Numbered from the stretch's first letter, positions 9,104 through 18,059 are shown. The stretch: DNA of 64,000 nucleotides from FEN-1219 sp963744305 (GCA_963744305.1 CAVUTF010000007.1:248001-312000), one strand, 5' to 3'. The notes: generated by a model from the letters alone, not told the origin. Numbers and translations are program-made.

Positions 9104-10692
9104 GCCGGGCCCCGCATGCCTTTCGGCCAGATGCCGTACCGTCCCGCCGACAAGATGCCGTTCGGGTCGACGGCGTCCTTGAGCGTTGCGTGGAAGCGCG
9201 CGAGCGCATTGTCGTTGAACGAATACTTCGACAGAGCCAGATCCATGAAGCCGGCGTGAGATCGATATTGACCCCAGCCGTGGTCCGCCGTGACCTTGAC
9301 TGCGCGCTCGTACGCCGCGCGCACCCGGCGATTGAACTCGCGATCCGCGCGCATCGTCGGGAACGACGAGATCAAGATGAACGTGCGCAGATGAAACGAG
9401 CTGATCGTGCCCATGCGCGCGCCGACACCGGCATCTGCGAACTCGCGCCCGATCACTTTCAGGGCGGACAACACCTCCTGGCCCGTCATCGGCACTATGA
9501 CCGAGAAGTCCATGTGCCCGTCGGCCACCTCGGGACTCGCCGGCGTGCGGCCGAAAAAGTTGCCCAAGCTCGGAATTCCGAGCATGCCCTTGTCGGGCGC
9601 TTGCTCGCGCTGCTCGGGGCTCATCGGGAAGCGGTACGTAGGCCCGTCCTCGAACTGCACTCCGGGTATCGTCGAGTATTGCGCGCGCGCGTGTTCCCAG
9701 CGCGCATCGACGACGGGTTGCGGACCGTAGAAGGTAAAGCGCGCGCTCCAAAACGGGCGGTCTCTGCTTTGCGCATAACGGTCCCAGTCCTGAGCGCTGC
9801 CGCCGTCCGATCGTGCCCCGAGCGCCTCGAGCTCGGCGTCGCGCGGGCCGTTCAGCACCGGGCTCGTGAGCGTGAACTGCGAATCGACGACGCCAGAGTA
9901 GGTGAGGTTCGACATGATCTCGACGATCTTGAAGACGTCGTCGTGCCGCTGTGCGGTAACGCGCAACGCTCGCACGACCTCGGGCTCGGGCAACAGCCAG
10001 AAGCCCATCTTCGTGACAACGCCGAAATTCGACTGCGAAAAGATGCCGTCGAGGTACGGACCGACACCGTATTTATACTGTTGCCAGGTTTTGGCGTTCG
10101 GCATCGCGCCGGTGCCCGTGCGTAACACTTCGCCGTTCGCGAGCACCACTTCCATTCCGCATTGCGTGCTCCAATGATCGCGCATCGGCGTCACGCCGGC
10201 GCCATGATCGAGCGCATTGCCGATGAGGCTGCCCCAGCCCGGCGTCGGCACGTCGATCATGAGCTTGAGTCCCTTGTCTTGGATGCGCCGATAGAGATCG
10301 AAATAGCTCACGCCGGGCTCGACGAGCGCGTAGGCGTTCTCCTCGCTCACCTCGAGCACGCGGTTCATGCGCTTGAGATCCAATACGACGCTGCCGGAGA
10401 GCACTGGCGCGGCACCGCCGTATGCGAGGTTCCTGCCCGTGGAGATCGGATAGATCGGGATGCGGTGCTGATTCGCGATCCGCAGAACAGCTTGCACTTG
10501 CTCGACGGTGTCCGGCGCGACGGCCGCCGATGCGGTGCGCTCTTCCTCCTCGTCCCAGAACGGCGAATACGCGTCGCGATAGAGGACGACGTCCTCGGCG
10601 GCGCTGAACACCCAGTCCTCGCCGACAGCGCTTTCGAACTGCCGTAGCGCGTCGGAAAAAGCGCTTTGGGTCATGCCTGGCGGCAATGTCAT
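9100..10692 (-). CDS. FAD-linked oxidase, p-cresol methylhydroxylase / vanillyl-alcohol oxidase type
   Basis: A 530-residue flavoprotein of the VAO/PCMH family, which oxidises 4-alkylphenols or 4-hydroxybenzylic alcohols through a quinone methide. The N-terminal FAD_binding_4 domain spans about residues 50-225, with the PP-loop PISTGRNLAYGGAAP near 82-96 and PTPGWGSLIGNALDHGAG near 150. The substrate-binding/cap domain follows. There is no twin-arginine or Sec signal at the N-terminus. The next gene encodes a cytochrome c, which argues for a PCMH-like dehydrogenase rather than an oxygen-using oxidase. AAGGGG lies nine bases before ATG 10692. Substrate is unknown. Confidence 0.85.
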   Translation of the reverse strand: MTLPPGMTQSAFSDALRQFESAVGEDWVFSAAEDVVLYRDAYSPFWDEEEERTASAAVAPDTVEQVQAVLRIANQHRIPIYPISTGRNLAYGGAAPVLSGSVVLDLKRMNRVLEVSEENAYALVEPGVSYFDLYRRIQDKGLKLMIDVPTPGWGSLIGNALDHGAGVTPMRDHWSTQCGMEVVLANGEVLRTGTGAMPNAKTWQQYKYGVGPYLDGIFSQSNFGVVTKMGFWLLPEPEVVRALRVTAQRHDDVFKIVEIMSNLTYSGVVDSQFTLTSPVLNGPRDAELEALGARSDGGSAQDWDRYAQSRDRPFWSARFTFYGPQPVVDARWEHARAQYSTIPGVQFEDGPTYRFPMSPEQREQAPDKGMLGIPSLGNFFGRTPASPEVADGHMDFSVIVPMTGQEVLSALKVIGREFADAGVGARMGTISSFHLRTFILISSFPTMRADREFNRRVRAAYERAVKVTADHGWGQYRSHAGFMDLALSKYSFNDNALARFHATLKDAVDPNGILSAGRYGIWPKGMRGPA

Positions 10693-10722
10693 GATCGATT
10701 CCCCTTCGAGCCTCGCTCGCGC

Positions 10723-11143
10723 CTACGCTCTAACGACCGGCGCGATGACCCAAGCAACGAGCGGTTGCTGCGCGTGCGGTTGGCGCGAGATGACCCGCAT
10801 TCGGTGGTCCCAGGCGAGTTGCTCTAGGCAGAACAGCGCCTCGGGTGCCGTGACGCCCGCGATCGCCACCGGACTCTCGCGCCAGCGCAGCGCGAGATCG
10901 TTGAACCGAAACGTTCGTGATGTCGCCGTCGATCGGCTCCGCGTTTACGCCTCGGTTTTGCATTTCAGCGGCAAACGCGAGAGCGCCGGCGTAGCGCCGG
11001 TCGTAGATCGCTTTGTACAAGCGTGGGTAGCCGCGAGCGGTCGTCGGCGACACTCCCGCCGCAAGATCTCCGGCGAACGTGAGCGCGGGCAAGAACGGAG
11101 CGAGCACCCCGAATTCCAGGAGCTGGCGACGGTTGGGCATCAT
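10723..11143 (-). pseudogene. Tat-exported small protein, one frameshift
   Basis: The first frame starts at ATG 11143 with an NRRQLLEFG Tat-like signal and hydrophobic stretch (FLPALTFAGDLAAG), then YPRLYKAIYDRRYAGALAFAAEM. After GDITNV (about 10910-10920) the frame must shift by one base. The second frame continues FNDLALRWRESPVAIAGVTA, PEALFCLEQLAWDHRMRVIS and ends WVIAPVVRA at TAG 10725-10723. The joined protein would be about 139 residues. I do not recognise the family. Its place directly upstream of the flavocytochrome genes on the same strand suggests an accessory role (inference). Confidence 0.6.
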
Positions 11144-11194
11144 CGATTTCGACTATACGCCCGCGCGGGCCGCCAGTCGCCTTGAATACCGGCG

Positions 11195-11929
11195 TTACCA
11201 GCGATTGTTCGGCAAGATCGTGATCTGCGCGAGCACGGCATGACGCGGCGCGTCGAGCGCGAACAGGATCGCGGCGGCCACGTCCTGCGGATCGAGCGCC
11301 ATCTTGAACCGTTCGTAATACTCCTCCGCTCGACGGCGGTCGCCTCGGTAGCGTTTGCGGATCAGGTCCGTTCTCGTGAGTCCGGGGAGGATTTCGATCA
11401 CGCGGATCGCGGTCTCGGCAAGATCCGCGCGCAGCGCGTCCGTGAACGCGTGCACGCCGGCCTTGCTCGTCGTGTACGCGGCCATCGTCGGCACGAGCCT
11501 CAAGCTCGCGATCGAGCCGATGTTCACGATGTCGCCCGCGTTACGCTCGATCATTCCGGGCAACAGCGCGCGCGTAACGCGCATCGTGCCCAAGAGATTC
11601 GTCTCGATTGCGCTCTGCCAGTCGTCCGCGCTTCCCAGGTCGAAGCGCGTCGTGCCGCCGGGGTCGTGGCCGGCGTTGTTGATGAGGGCGGCGATCGGCC
11701 GGAAACTCGCGGGGATCGATTCCGGCAACGCGTCGACGGCAGCGTTGTCCGTGACGTCGATGTGCAGCGCCGTCGTCGCCGGCCCGAGCTCGGCCGCGAG
11801 CGAGACCAGCGACCCTAGATCTCGATCCACGAGCACGACGCGGCGCCGCGATGCAACCAGTGCTCGCGCGGTGGCCGCGCCGATTCCGCTGGCGGCGCCC
11901 GTGAGCAGCGCGGCGTCGGCCGCGGTCAC
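11195..11929 (-). CDS. Short-chain dehydrogenase/reductase
   Basis: A classical SDR of 244 residues. GTG 11929 is chosen because it overlaps the upstream stop in a GTGA arrangement and begins just before the cofactor motif. The glycine-rich motif TGAASGIG is at about residues 10-17; Asp after the second strand (VLVDRD) suggests NAD(H) preference. NNAG is present, and the catalytic Ser and YTTSK are in the expected places. The tail VLAQITILPNNRW is family typical. Substrate is unknown. Confidence 0.88.
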   Translation of the reverse strand: MTAADAALLTGAASGIGAATARALVASRRRVVLVDRDLGSLVSLAAELGPATTALHIDVTDNAAVDALPESIPASFRPIAALINNAGHDPGGTTRFDLGSADDWQSAIETNLLGTMRVTRALLPGMIERNAGDIVNIGSIASLRLVPTMAAYTTSKAGVHAFTDALRADLAETAIRVIEILPGLTRTDLIRKRYRGDRRRAEEYYERFKMALDPQDVAAAILFALDAPRHAVLAQITILPNNRW

Positions 11930-12726
11930 TTCCGCGGTTCCGCGTCGACGCGCGCGATCCAACCCGCCGTTTCAGAGGATGCGGCCGGATAGCGCGCTAG
12001 CACGAGCGGGTCGTGACCGGGAATCACGTGAGCGGGGGAGCTCGCGAGCCGCCGCAGCGTGTCGTAGCCCTCGAGCATGTCGCCCAAGTTGTACAGCACA
12101 CGGAACACGCGGCGCGTCTCCATGTGCGCGTAGAAGTGCGTCGCGTCCGAGGCGAGCACGACGTGGCCGCGGCGGGTTGCGACGCGCACGCATTGCAACC
12201 CCTTCGTGTGGCCGCCGATCTTGTGCACGGTGACTCCGGGCGCTATCTCGTCGACTCCGTCGTGGAATTGCACTCGCCCGGCGAACACGCGATGCACCAT
12301 GCGAGCGACGTCGTCGGCCTCGAACGCGTGGCTGATCTGGTGGTGGCACATGCAGCGGCCGGTGACGTATTCCATCTCCGTGTCTTGCATGTGGAAGCGC
12401 GCGTTCGGAAACAGCGCGCCGTTGCCGCAATGGTCGTAATGCATGTGCGAGATGATCACATCGCGCACGTCGGCGTGCTTGACGCCGATAGCTTCGAGCC
12501 CTTGCTCGACGGGATGCACGACCGTGCGCTCGCGCTTCTTGCCCATCGCGGCATCGAAACCCGTGTCGACGATGAGTGTGCGGCCGTCGCCGACGATCGC
12601 CCACACGTAGTAGTCGAGCGGCATGTCGGAGTTCTCGTGCGGATCGCCGTCGATGAAATTGCCCCACGCCTTGCGCCCGACTTGCGCGTACTTGATCGCG
12701 AAGACTTCGTAGGTGGGTGTAGACAT
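11926..12726 (-). CDS. Metallo-beta-lactamase-fold hydrolase, AHL-lactonase-like
   Basis: A 266-residue cytosolic MBL-fold protein. The zinc motif HMHYDH is at residues 94-99, with further ligands in the GGHTKG region, ASDATHFY and VIPGHDP. The layout with a long N-terminal segment (DYYVWAIVGDGRTLIVDTGFD) is that of N-acyl-homoserine lactone lactonases and related esterases, but substrate cannot be fixed from motifs. It is coupled to the SDR gene by a 4-base overlap, suggesting a short catabolic unit. Confidence 0.82.
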   Translation of the reverse strand: MSTPTYEVFAIKYAQVGRKAWGNFIDGDPHENSDMPLDYYVWAIVGDGRTLIVDTGFDAAMGKKRERTVVHPVEQGLEAIGVKHADVRDVIISHMHYDHCGNGALFPNARFHMQDTEMEYVTGRCMCHHQISHAFEADDVARMVHRVFAGRVQFHDGVDEIAPGVTVHKIGGHTKGLQCVRVATRRGHVVLASDATHFYAHMETRRVFRVLYNLGDMLEGYDTLRRLASSPAHVIPGHDPLVLARYPAASSETAGWIARVDAEPRK

Positions 12727-12826
12727 ACGTTTCCGTTTCCGTGGCTAGGCCGCGATTGTACCGGCGGCGCATTCATGGCACACCATGTCAGACGCGGCCT
12801 GGAAGGCGTAGGCGCCTCGCGCGCCG

Positions 12827-13246
12827 TCACCGCGTGGGATAGCGCTTGCGCGTTGCAGCGATCGACTTGCGCACGAGCTTGCGCAGCACGTCGCGATCGA
12901 CGTCGGCGAGCTTGTTGATGTAGAGGCAGCCCTTGCTGCGCTTGTGCTTGCCGAGCTTCGCCATGAGCGCCTCATCGTCCATCACGTCTCCCAAGTAGAC
13001 GACGAGATTGGCTTTGCGGGGCGAAAAGCCGGTCAGCAGCATGTCGGCCTCGCGGCCGCTTTCGTATTTGTAGTGATACTGGCCGAAGCCGACGATCGTC
13101 GGCCCCCACATCTTCGGCGGCGCGCCCGTGACCTCTTTCATCAACGCGACGAGCTCGTGCGCATCTTTGCGGCGCGTTTCGTTCTCGACGCGGTCAATGA
13201 ACGCAATCGGATCGACGTTCGTCGGTTTTGTCTTGGGTTCAGCCAT
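12827..13246 (-). CDS. DUF1801 domain protein
   Basis: A 139-residue protein with the DUF1801 (YdhG-like) fold: FIDRVENETRRKDAHELVALM, GPTIVGFGQYHYKYESGRE, TGFSPRKANLVVYL and KHKRSKGCLYINKLADVD in order. Function is unknown. The gene reads on the same strand as the SRPBCC and AraC genes, 8 bp downstream of the former, so it is probably co-transcribed. Confidence 0.88.
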   Translation of the reverse strand: MAEPKTKPTNVDPIAFIDRVENETRRKDAHELVALMKEVTGAPPKMWGPTIVGFGQYHYKYESGREADMLLTGFSPRKANLVVYLGDVMDDEALMAKLGKHKRSKGCLYINKLADVDRDVLRKLVRKSIAATRKRYPTR

Positions 13247-13254
13247 CTAGGCTC

Positions 13255-13722
13255 TCACGGCCTCGCCGGTGGCTCGACCGGATCTTCTGCCAACTGCTTG
13301 AGCTTCACGAAGGAGTCGTCCAGGTTTCGTCGCGCCGCACCGCGCATGAGCGGAGTCAACAGCGCCCCGAGGACCTTCATCGGCAGTCCTTTGAAGCGAG
13401 TCTCGGACTCCTGCGTGAGCCGTGTGCGTCCGCCCAAGTCTTCGAGCGCATAGTTCACGGTGAGATCGAACATCTCGCCACGCAGCTCGCAGGCGAAGCG
13501 GCGATCTCGCTCGTAGGCGGTCACCGCTCCCTGCATCTCCATCCGGCGCCCGCGCTCCAAGTAGACGTGCCTGAAGGTCGAGCCGATCTTGTTCTCCGTG
13601 ACCGCGAGGTCCTCGCTTTCGACGAGGTTGGGCACCCACCGCAGCGCGCGCTCGGAATCGCCGAGCCATGCAAACACGCGCTGCGGCGGAGCATCGATTT
13701 CTAGCGAGTAACGGTTTTTCAT
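13255..13722 (-). CDS. SRPBCC family protein
   Basis: A 155-residue START/SRPBCC-fold protein (polyketide-cyclase/dehydrase-like): it begins KNRYSLEIDAPPQRVFAWL with a WVPN segment, has central antiparallel strands (TFRHVYLERGRRMEM) and an amphipathic C-terminal helix. These proteins bind hydrophobic ligands in a central cavity; no specific role can be assigned. It sits 12 bp after the AraC gene. Confidence 0.82.
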   Translation of the reverse strand: MKNRYSLEIDAPPQRVFAWLGDSERALRWVPNLVESEDLAVTENKIGSTFRHVYLERGRRMEMQGAVTAYERDRRFACELRGEMFDLTVNYALEDLGGRTRLTQESETRFKGLPMKVLGALLTPLMRGAARRNLDDSFVKLKQLAEDPVEPPARP

Positions 13723-13734
13723 TGCGCCAGACCC

Positions 13735-14670
13735 CTACCTCGCGCGAACGTTACTGGATCGCCTCTGCGCCGTTCTTGACGATTCTTGCTGCGCTCGCTT
13801 GACTCTCTTGACCGGGAACGCAACCTCGATGCGGTGGATGTCCGGTGATCCATCTACGTTCGTCTCCAGCAACGAATCGATCGGCGGTCCCGCGCCGAAC
13901 GAGTAGACGCTCGAGCGCCGAATCTCATCCGCCAAGCCGCGAAACGCGTTGAGCAAATGATCGATGCGGCCGACGTATTCCACTACGCCGTAGAGCCCGC
14001 CGTCGAAAAGAATGCAGCGAACGCCGTCCGTGCCTTCGATGGGCCGATCGACCGCGATGCAGAAATCGGCGCGTTGCAACGGCTTCGGCGTGAGCGTGGG
14101 GTCGTCGTAGTAGATGCCAAGCCGCAGAGGACCCGTCGAGATTCCGCGCGAGGCCGCCCAATCGAGGAGGTCGCTCCACGGCGTGCGCGCGTCGCCAAAC
14201 GCGTCGTGGAACTTGCCGTACTCGCCCATGCGGCGGATCGCGAGGAGATGCGTCGGCGGCAGCTTCTCGAACCGCGCTCGCGACAAACGGTAGTCGGTGC
14301 TGCTGTGGAAGTCGGTGTGCGCTACGCGCTCGGCCTGCGCGGCTTTGGCCATCCGCCGGTACCCGCGCGGCGTGAACCCGAGAAATCTCTTGAAGTTGCG
14401 CGACAACGTCTCCGGATTCTTGAAGCCCACCGCCAGCGCGATGTCGATGATCGGCTCGTCGGTCACCGCGAGCAAATACGAAGCCCGTTCCAGACGCAGC
14501 CGCTCGACATGCTTCTTCGGGGTTTCACCGATCGAGCCCAAGAACGTTCGGTGGAAATGGAACGACGACACGCCCAGGCGCGTCGCGAGCGAGTGGAGAT
14601 TGATGTCCCGGTCCAGCTCTTGCCCGACTTCGATAAGGAGCGGAACGAGGCGCTCTTTTTGTCGTTTCAC
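13735..14670 (-). CDS. AraC-family regulator with GyrI-like effector domain
   Basis: A 311-residue transcription factor. Residues about 10-110 hold the two AraC helix-turn-helix motifs (LHSLATRLGVSSFHFHRTF and IIDIALAVGFKNPETLSRNF, followed by GFTPRGYRR). Residues about 125-290 form a GyrI-like small-molecule-binding domain (FEKLPPTHLLAIRRMGEYGK near its start, LGIYYDDPTLTP in the middle). This Rob/BmrR-like layout usually senses lipophilic compounds. It heads a run with the SRPBCC and DUF1801 genes. Confidence 0.9.
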   Translation of the reverse strand: MKRQKERLVPLLIEVGQELDRDINLHSLATRLGVSSFHFHRTFLGSIGETPKKHVERLRLERASYLLAVTDEPIIDIALAVGFKNPETLSRNFKRFLGFTPRGYRRMAKAAQAERVAHTDFHSSTDYRLSRARFEKLPPTHLLAIRRMGEYGKFHDAFGDARTPWSDLLDWAASRGISTGPLRLGIYYDDPTLTPKPLQRADFCIAVDRPIEGTDGVRCILFDGGLYGVVEYVGRIDHLLNAFRGLADEIRRSSVYSFGAGPPIDSLLETNVDGSPDIHRIEVAFPVKRVKRAQQESSRTAQRRSSNVRAR

Positions 14671-14810
14671 GGTCGGTGTTGCGGCTGTCAGCGCTCGCCG
14701 AGAGTGTCCGCAAAGGGTTCGCGACGGTCAACTGGACGGCCTCACCGTGAGTCCACGGGCAACGATTTGTGCGGCGAGCTCTTGGCGGAAATGGGGCCGG
14801 CGTGCTATCA

Positions 14811-14820
14811 ATGACGTCAT
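14811..14820. promoter_or_regulatory. 10-bp palindrome at leader start
   Basis: ATGACGTCAT is a perfect palindrome that overlaps the first bases of the aroG leader peptide. A TTGGCG and a TATCAA hexamer can be placed just upstream with an 18-base spacer, which would give an almost leaderless transcript. Operator function is only a possibility. Confidence 0.25.
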
Positions 14821-14887
14821 GATCGCTCCCTGCAACCGGTACTTTTGGTATTACGGTTTTCCAAAGCCGCTGGCGGAGGAAGGGTAG
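14819..14887 (+). CDS. aroG leader peptide (22 residues, aromatic-rich)
   Basis: A 22-codon open frame from ATG 14819 to TAG 14885-14887 upstream of the DAHP synthase. Residues 8-14 read YFWYYGF: three Tyr, two Phe and one Trp codon in a run of seven. The tail is PKPLAEEG. This is the layout of an attenuator leader peptide: low charged aromatic-tRNA stalls the ribosome at 14840-14862. The ribosome site is weak. The combination of codon run, terminator, antiterminator and downstream gene makes the call strong although no homologue was compared. Confidence 0.8.
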   Translation: MIAPCNRYFWYYGFPKPLAEEG

Positions 14888-14957
14888 CGCTCGGTCTCAA
14901 ACGATCCGTTCAACCGAAGTTCCCAAGAAAGCCGCCAGCGAAACTGGCGGCTTTTTT
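14868..14957 (+). promoter_or_regulatory. Transcription attenuator of the DAHP synthase gene
   Basis: Two mutually exclusive structures can be drawn. The terminator pairs AGCCGCCAG (14930-14938) with CTGGCGGCT (14944-14952), followed by T-tract 14952-14957. The antiterminator pairs 14868-14876 (CGCTGGCGG) with 14932-14940 (nine continuous base pairs) and uses the left arm of the terminator. Segment 14868-14876 lies just past the aromatic codons and before the leader stop. A ribosome stalled at the codons leaves it free (read-through); one at the stop covers it (termination). Regulation by Tyr/Phe/Trp supply is inferred from this logic. Confidence 0.8.
14930..14957 (+). terminator. Rho-independent terminator in the aroG leader
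   Basis: Perfect 9-bp stem AGCCGCCAG / CTGGCGGCT with a five-base loop (CGAAA) and a run of six T. It lies 38 bases upstream of the DAHP synthase ATG and is the terminating arm of the attenuator. Confidence 0.88.
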
Positions 14958-14994
14958 GTGCCGCCGGGAACGAGGGCGGAGCCGGAGACATTCA

Positions 14995-16080
14995 ATGCCA
15001 CCGTACACAGACGATTTACGTATCCGCAGTCTCGAGCCGCTCAGCGCACCGGCCGAGTTGATCCGCGAGCTGCCGTGCGACGAGGCGTTGTCCGAGACGG
15101 TCGCGAGCGCGCGTCGCCGTCTGCACGACATACTGCACGGCAACGACGATCGACTCGCGGTCGTCATCGGACCGTGCTCGATCCACGATCCGAAAGCCGC
15201 GATGGAGTATGCGGGCCGCCTGCGGCCGCTGCGCGACACGTTCGGCGACGCGCTCGAAATCGTGATGCGGGTCTATTTCGAGAAGCCGCGCACGACGGTC
15301 GGATGGAAGGGGCTCATCAACGATCCGGACCTGGACGGCACGTTCCGCATCAACGCGGGATTGCGGCTCGCGCGCGGCCTGCTGCGCAACATCAACGCGC
15401 TGGGATTGCCCGCGGGCTGCGAGTATCTCGACGTGATTTCGCCCCAGTACATCTCGGATTTCGTCGCTTGGGGCGCCATCGGCGCGCGTACGACGGAGAG
15501 TCAAGTGCACCGCGAGATGGCGTCGGGCCTGTCGTGCCCCGTCGGATTCAAGAACGGCACGGACGGGAATGTGCAGATCGCCGTCGACGCGGTGCGCGCC
15601 GCCTCGCAGCCGCATCATTTCCTCGCAGTCACGAAGGACGGCCGCGCGGCGATCGCCGCAACCGGCGGCAATCTCGACGGCCACGTGATCTTGCGCGGCG
15701 GAAAGCACGCCGAACTACGGTGCGGAAGCGGTCGCGCACGCGGCGGCTGCTCGAGCGGCGCGGGTTGTCCGCGCGGCTCATGATCGATGCGAGCCATGCG
15801 AACAGCGGCAAGCTGCCCGAGAACCAGGTGAAGGTGATTGACGACATCGCCGCGCAGATAGAGGCGGGCGAGCGCCGCATCGTCGGCGTGATGATCGAGA
15901 GCCATCTCGTCGCTGGCCGGCAGGAGCTCGTCGCGGCCGCAAGCTCGTCTACGGCCAGAGCATCACGGACGGCTGCATCGACTGGGACGATTCGGTTGGC
16001 GTGCTCGAGCGGCTCGCGCGCGCGGTCCGTGCGCCGCCGTGGCGGCTGAGAAGGCCCGCGCGAAGGGCGCGCTGCTTTAG
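14995..16080 (+). pseudogene. aroG: DAHP synthase, class I (AroG/AroF/AroH type), four frameshifts
   Basis: 3-deoxy-D-arabino-heptulosonate-7-phosphate synthase, first step of the shikimate pathway. ATG 14995 follows GGAGAC. The first 235 residues are intact and typical: AVVIGPCSIHDPKAAMEYA, MRVYFEKPRTTVGWKGLIND, GAIGARTTESQVHREMASGL, VGFKNGTDGN. After ILRGGKHA (about 15709) the frame must change, then again near 15750, 15936 and 16030. With those four one-base corrections the chain continues PNYGAEAVAHAA, LMIDASHANSGK, VGVMIESHLVAGRQ and KLVYGQSITDGCIDWDDS to TAG 16078-16080, about 360 residues as expected. All catalytic blocks survive, which favours consensus errors over decay of an essential gene. 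It overlaps the convergent cyclase gene by four bases. Confidence 0.9.
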
Positions 16081-17026
16081 CGAATCGCGACCGGGGCGAC
16101 CGTCGATCCCGTGCCGCCCTGAATCTTCAGCGGCTCGACGATCAGCGCGAACTCATGGGCACGGCGGGCGGCGAGCTCATCGAGACGCAGGTTCTCGAGC
16201 AAGTGAATGCCGTTGACTACGAGCATGATCTGATGGCCCGGGCCGAGGAGCTGCGGATCGGGGTTCGGCGATACCTCGACTGCGCCGTTGTCCGCCCCGA
16301 CGAGCATCGGATCTTGCGTCGCAAGCCATTCCGCTGCGGCCGTGCCAATGCCCGGAGCCGAGCGCTGATAGCGCGCGTTGTCCTTGCCCCACAACGCGCC
16401 CCAGCCCGTGTGAATCAGATCGGCGTCGCCCGGCGTAAGCGTGAGCTTCTGCGCTGCCAGCGCCTGCTCGAGATCCGCGGGCGTGATCTCGTAGGTGTCG
16501 CCGAGCATCGGCACGCCCTTCAACGCCGCCACGTCGATCAGCACGCCGCGCGTGATCAACGCACCGACCTGCTCGACACCGAGTTTGCTGAAGCCGGTCC
16601 GCGTGGCCGTATCGTCGAGCGTGAAGCAGTTGTACATGCTCGCGCCGATCATCTGGTGGCTGAACGTATCGAATTGGGTGCCGACCTGGCCGATCTCCGC
16701 AACGACGAGCTCTTCGTTGGACGCGCGCCGATTCATGCCCGGATCGTTGCGCGTACGCTTGGTGAACATTTCGAAACGCCGGCCGGCCGGGAGCGGCATC
16801 GTCTCCGTCAACACGCGGCCGAGCTCGAAGACTTCGCCGGTTCGAATGAGCCGGGCCGCACGCACCACGGTCTCGGGCTTCATGTGGTTGCCGAGCCGCG
16901 CTGATCCCCCTCGCCCCACTTCGAAGGGCAGCGCTCACTATCGGCCGGCGGCCGCCATGTTTGCGCGCCCGCCGGGCAACAGACGGTGAGCAATACGGCG
17001 AGCGCGAAGACCTTTGTGTGCCGCAT
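16077..17026 (-). pseudogene. Secreted cyclase-family hydrolase (kynurenine formamidase fold), one frameshift
   Basis: The gene begins at ATG 17026 after GGAGG (six-base spacing) with a signal peptide (FALAVLLTVCCPAGAQ), then WRPPADSERCPSKWGEGDQR. A one-base loss near 16890 (GGCAACC) puts a stop in this frame. The other frame continues NHMKPETVVRAARLIRTGEV and runs to TAA 16079-16077. Cyclase-family features include VAEIGQVGTQFDTFSHQMIG, DLIHTGWG and the metal-binding histidines in these blocks. The joined protein is about 316 residues. The family contains metal-dependent amide and lactone hydrolases; substrate is unknown. Confidence 0.8.
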
Positions 17027-17054
17027 CGGCGACCTCCGGACCAGAGGCGTCTAC

Positions 17055-18004
17055 TCAGTTCAGCCGGATAAACGCCATCGCATTGTGGTTGTTCATCGGA
17101 ATCACGAGCTGGTTCTGGCGCGAGTCGTAGCACATCGATGCGGCGCTCGGAATGCCCGTCGCGATGACCTCGGCGGGCCGCCCCGGGCGAATCCGCGAGA
17201 CGCTGCCGAAACGCACACTGCTCACGTATTTCGTGCCGTCCGCAAGCACGACGACGCCGTCGTTGCCGGCCTCCGCGGCGTTCTCGGTGCGGACGAGCGT
17301 CCCCTGCGGATTGAACGTGAGCACGCTGTTGTTGCCGATGTTCACGACCACGATGTTGCCGTCGTTGTCGATTGCGACGCCGTTCGGCTGCAGCAGCGGG
17401 GGGCCGTCGATGAAGACGCTGTCCGTGCCGTCGGGCCGCACGCGGTAAATGCGCTGCGGATCGCCTGTGTTCGACGCGTAGATCGTGCCGTCTGCGGCCA
17501 CCGCGATGCCGTTCAAGCCGGCGGCTCCTTCAACCTCATACGAGGAGCGCGGCGCGCCGGTCGCAAGATCGAACGTGCGCACGAAGTTGATGTCGACGAC
17601 ATAAAGCATGCCGTTGCGGACTGCGCTGCCGAGCGGCTGATTCAACGTGAGGCCGTCGCGCGTGGCGCCGATCCACTTCGACGTGTGCACGGAGCCGTCG
17701 GGATTCAGCAGCGACGCATAGCCATCGCCGGCCGGGTCCATCATCTGCGATACGCCGGCGTTCATAGCGATGATGACGTTGCGCGCGGGATCGTACGTGC
17801 AGCTTTCCGCGAACCGAAAGCTGCCATAAACCTTGACGTTGCTCGACATCGTCATGGCCGGCCCGCCTCGTTGGTGGTGCCAAGCGGCGTGCCGGCGCGA
17901 AACGGCTGCGGCCCGGCCGGCGCGGCGGCCGGCGGCTGCGCGGCGGCAGCTCCGGTGATGAGCAATGCGATGAACGCGGAACAGATTCGGTTTGTTGTGA
18001 GCAC
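17055..18004 (-). pseudogene. Secreted SMP-30/NHL-type beta-propeller, one frameshift
   Basis: GTG 18004, after GGGGGA, starts a signal peptide (CSAFIALLITGAAAAQ). Near 17868 the frame shifts by one base (missing base in GCGGGCC). The body then reads AMTMSSNVKVYGSFRFAE to the stop at 17055. The propeller repeats are visible as GLNGIAVAADGTIYASN, PNGVAIDNDGNIVVVNIGN and AGNDGVVVLADGTKYV. The fold matches gluconolactonase/SMP-30 or NHL propellers. A periplasmic lactonase or binding role is possible but no catalytic set is certain. It lies on the same strand directly upstream of the cyclase gene. Confidence 0.75.
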
Positions 18005-18059
18005 GGGTCCCCCAGGGAAGGTGTTTCGAGTTGTAGTCACGACCCATCATACGGATCGG

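Noticed and set aside
8750..9751. A 333-codon minus-strand frame as a single protein
   Set aside because: The first 216 codons are a shadow of the flavoprotein gene. The real product is the 117-residue cytochrome starting at GTG 9103.
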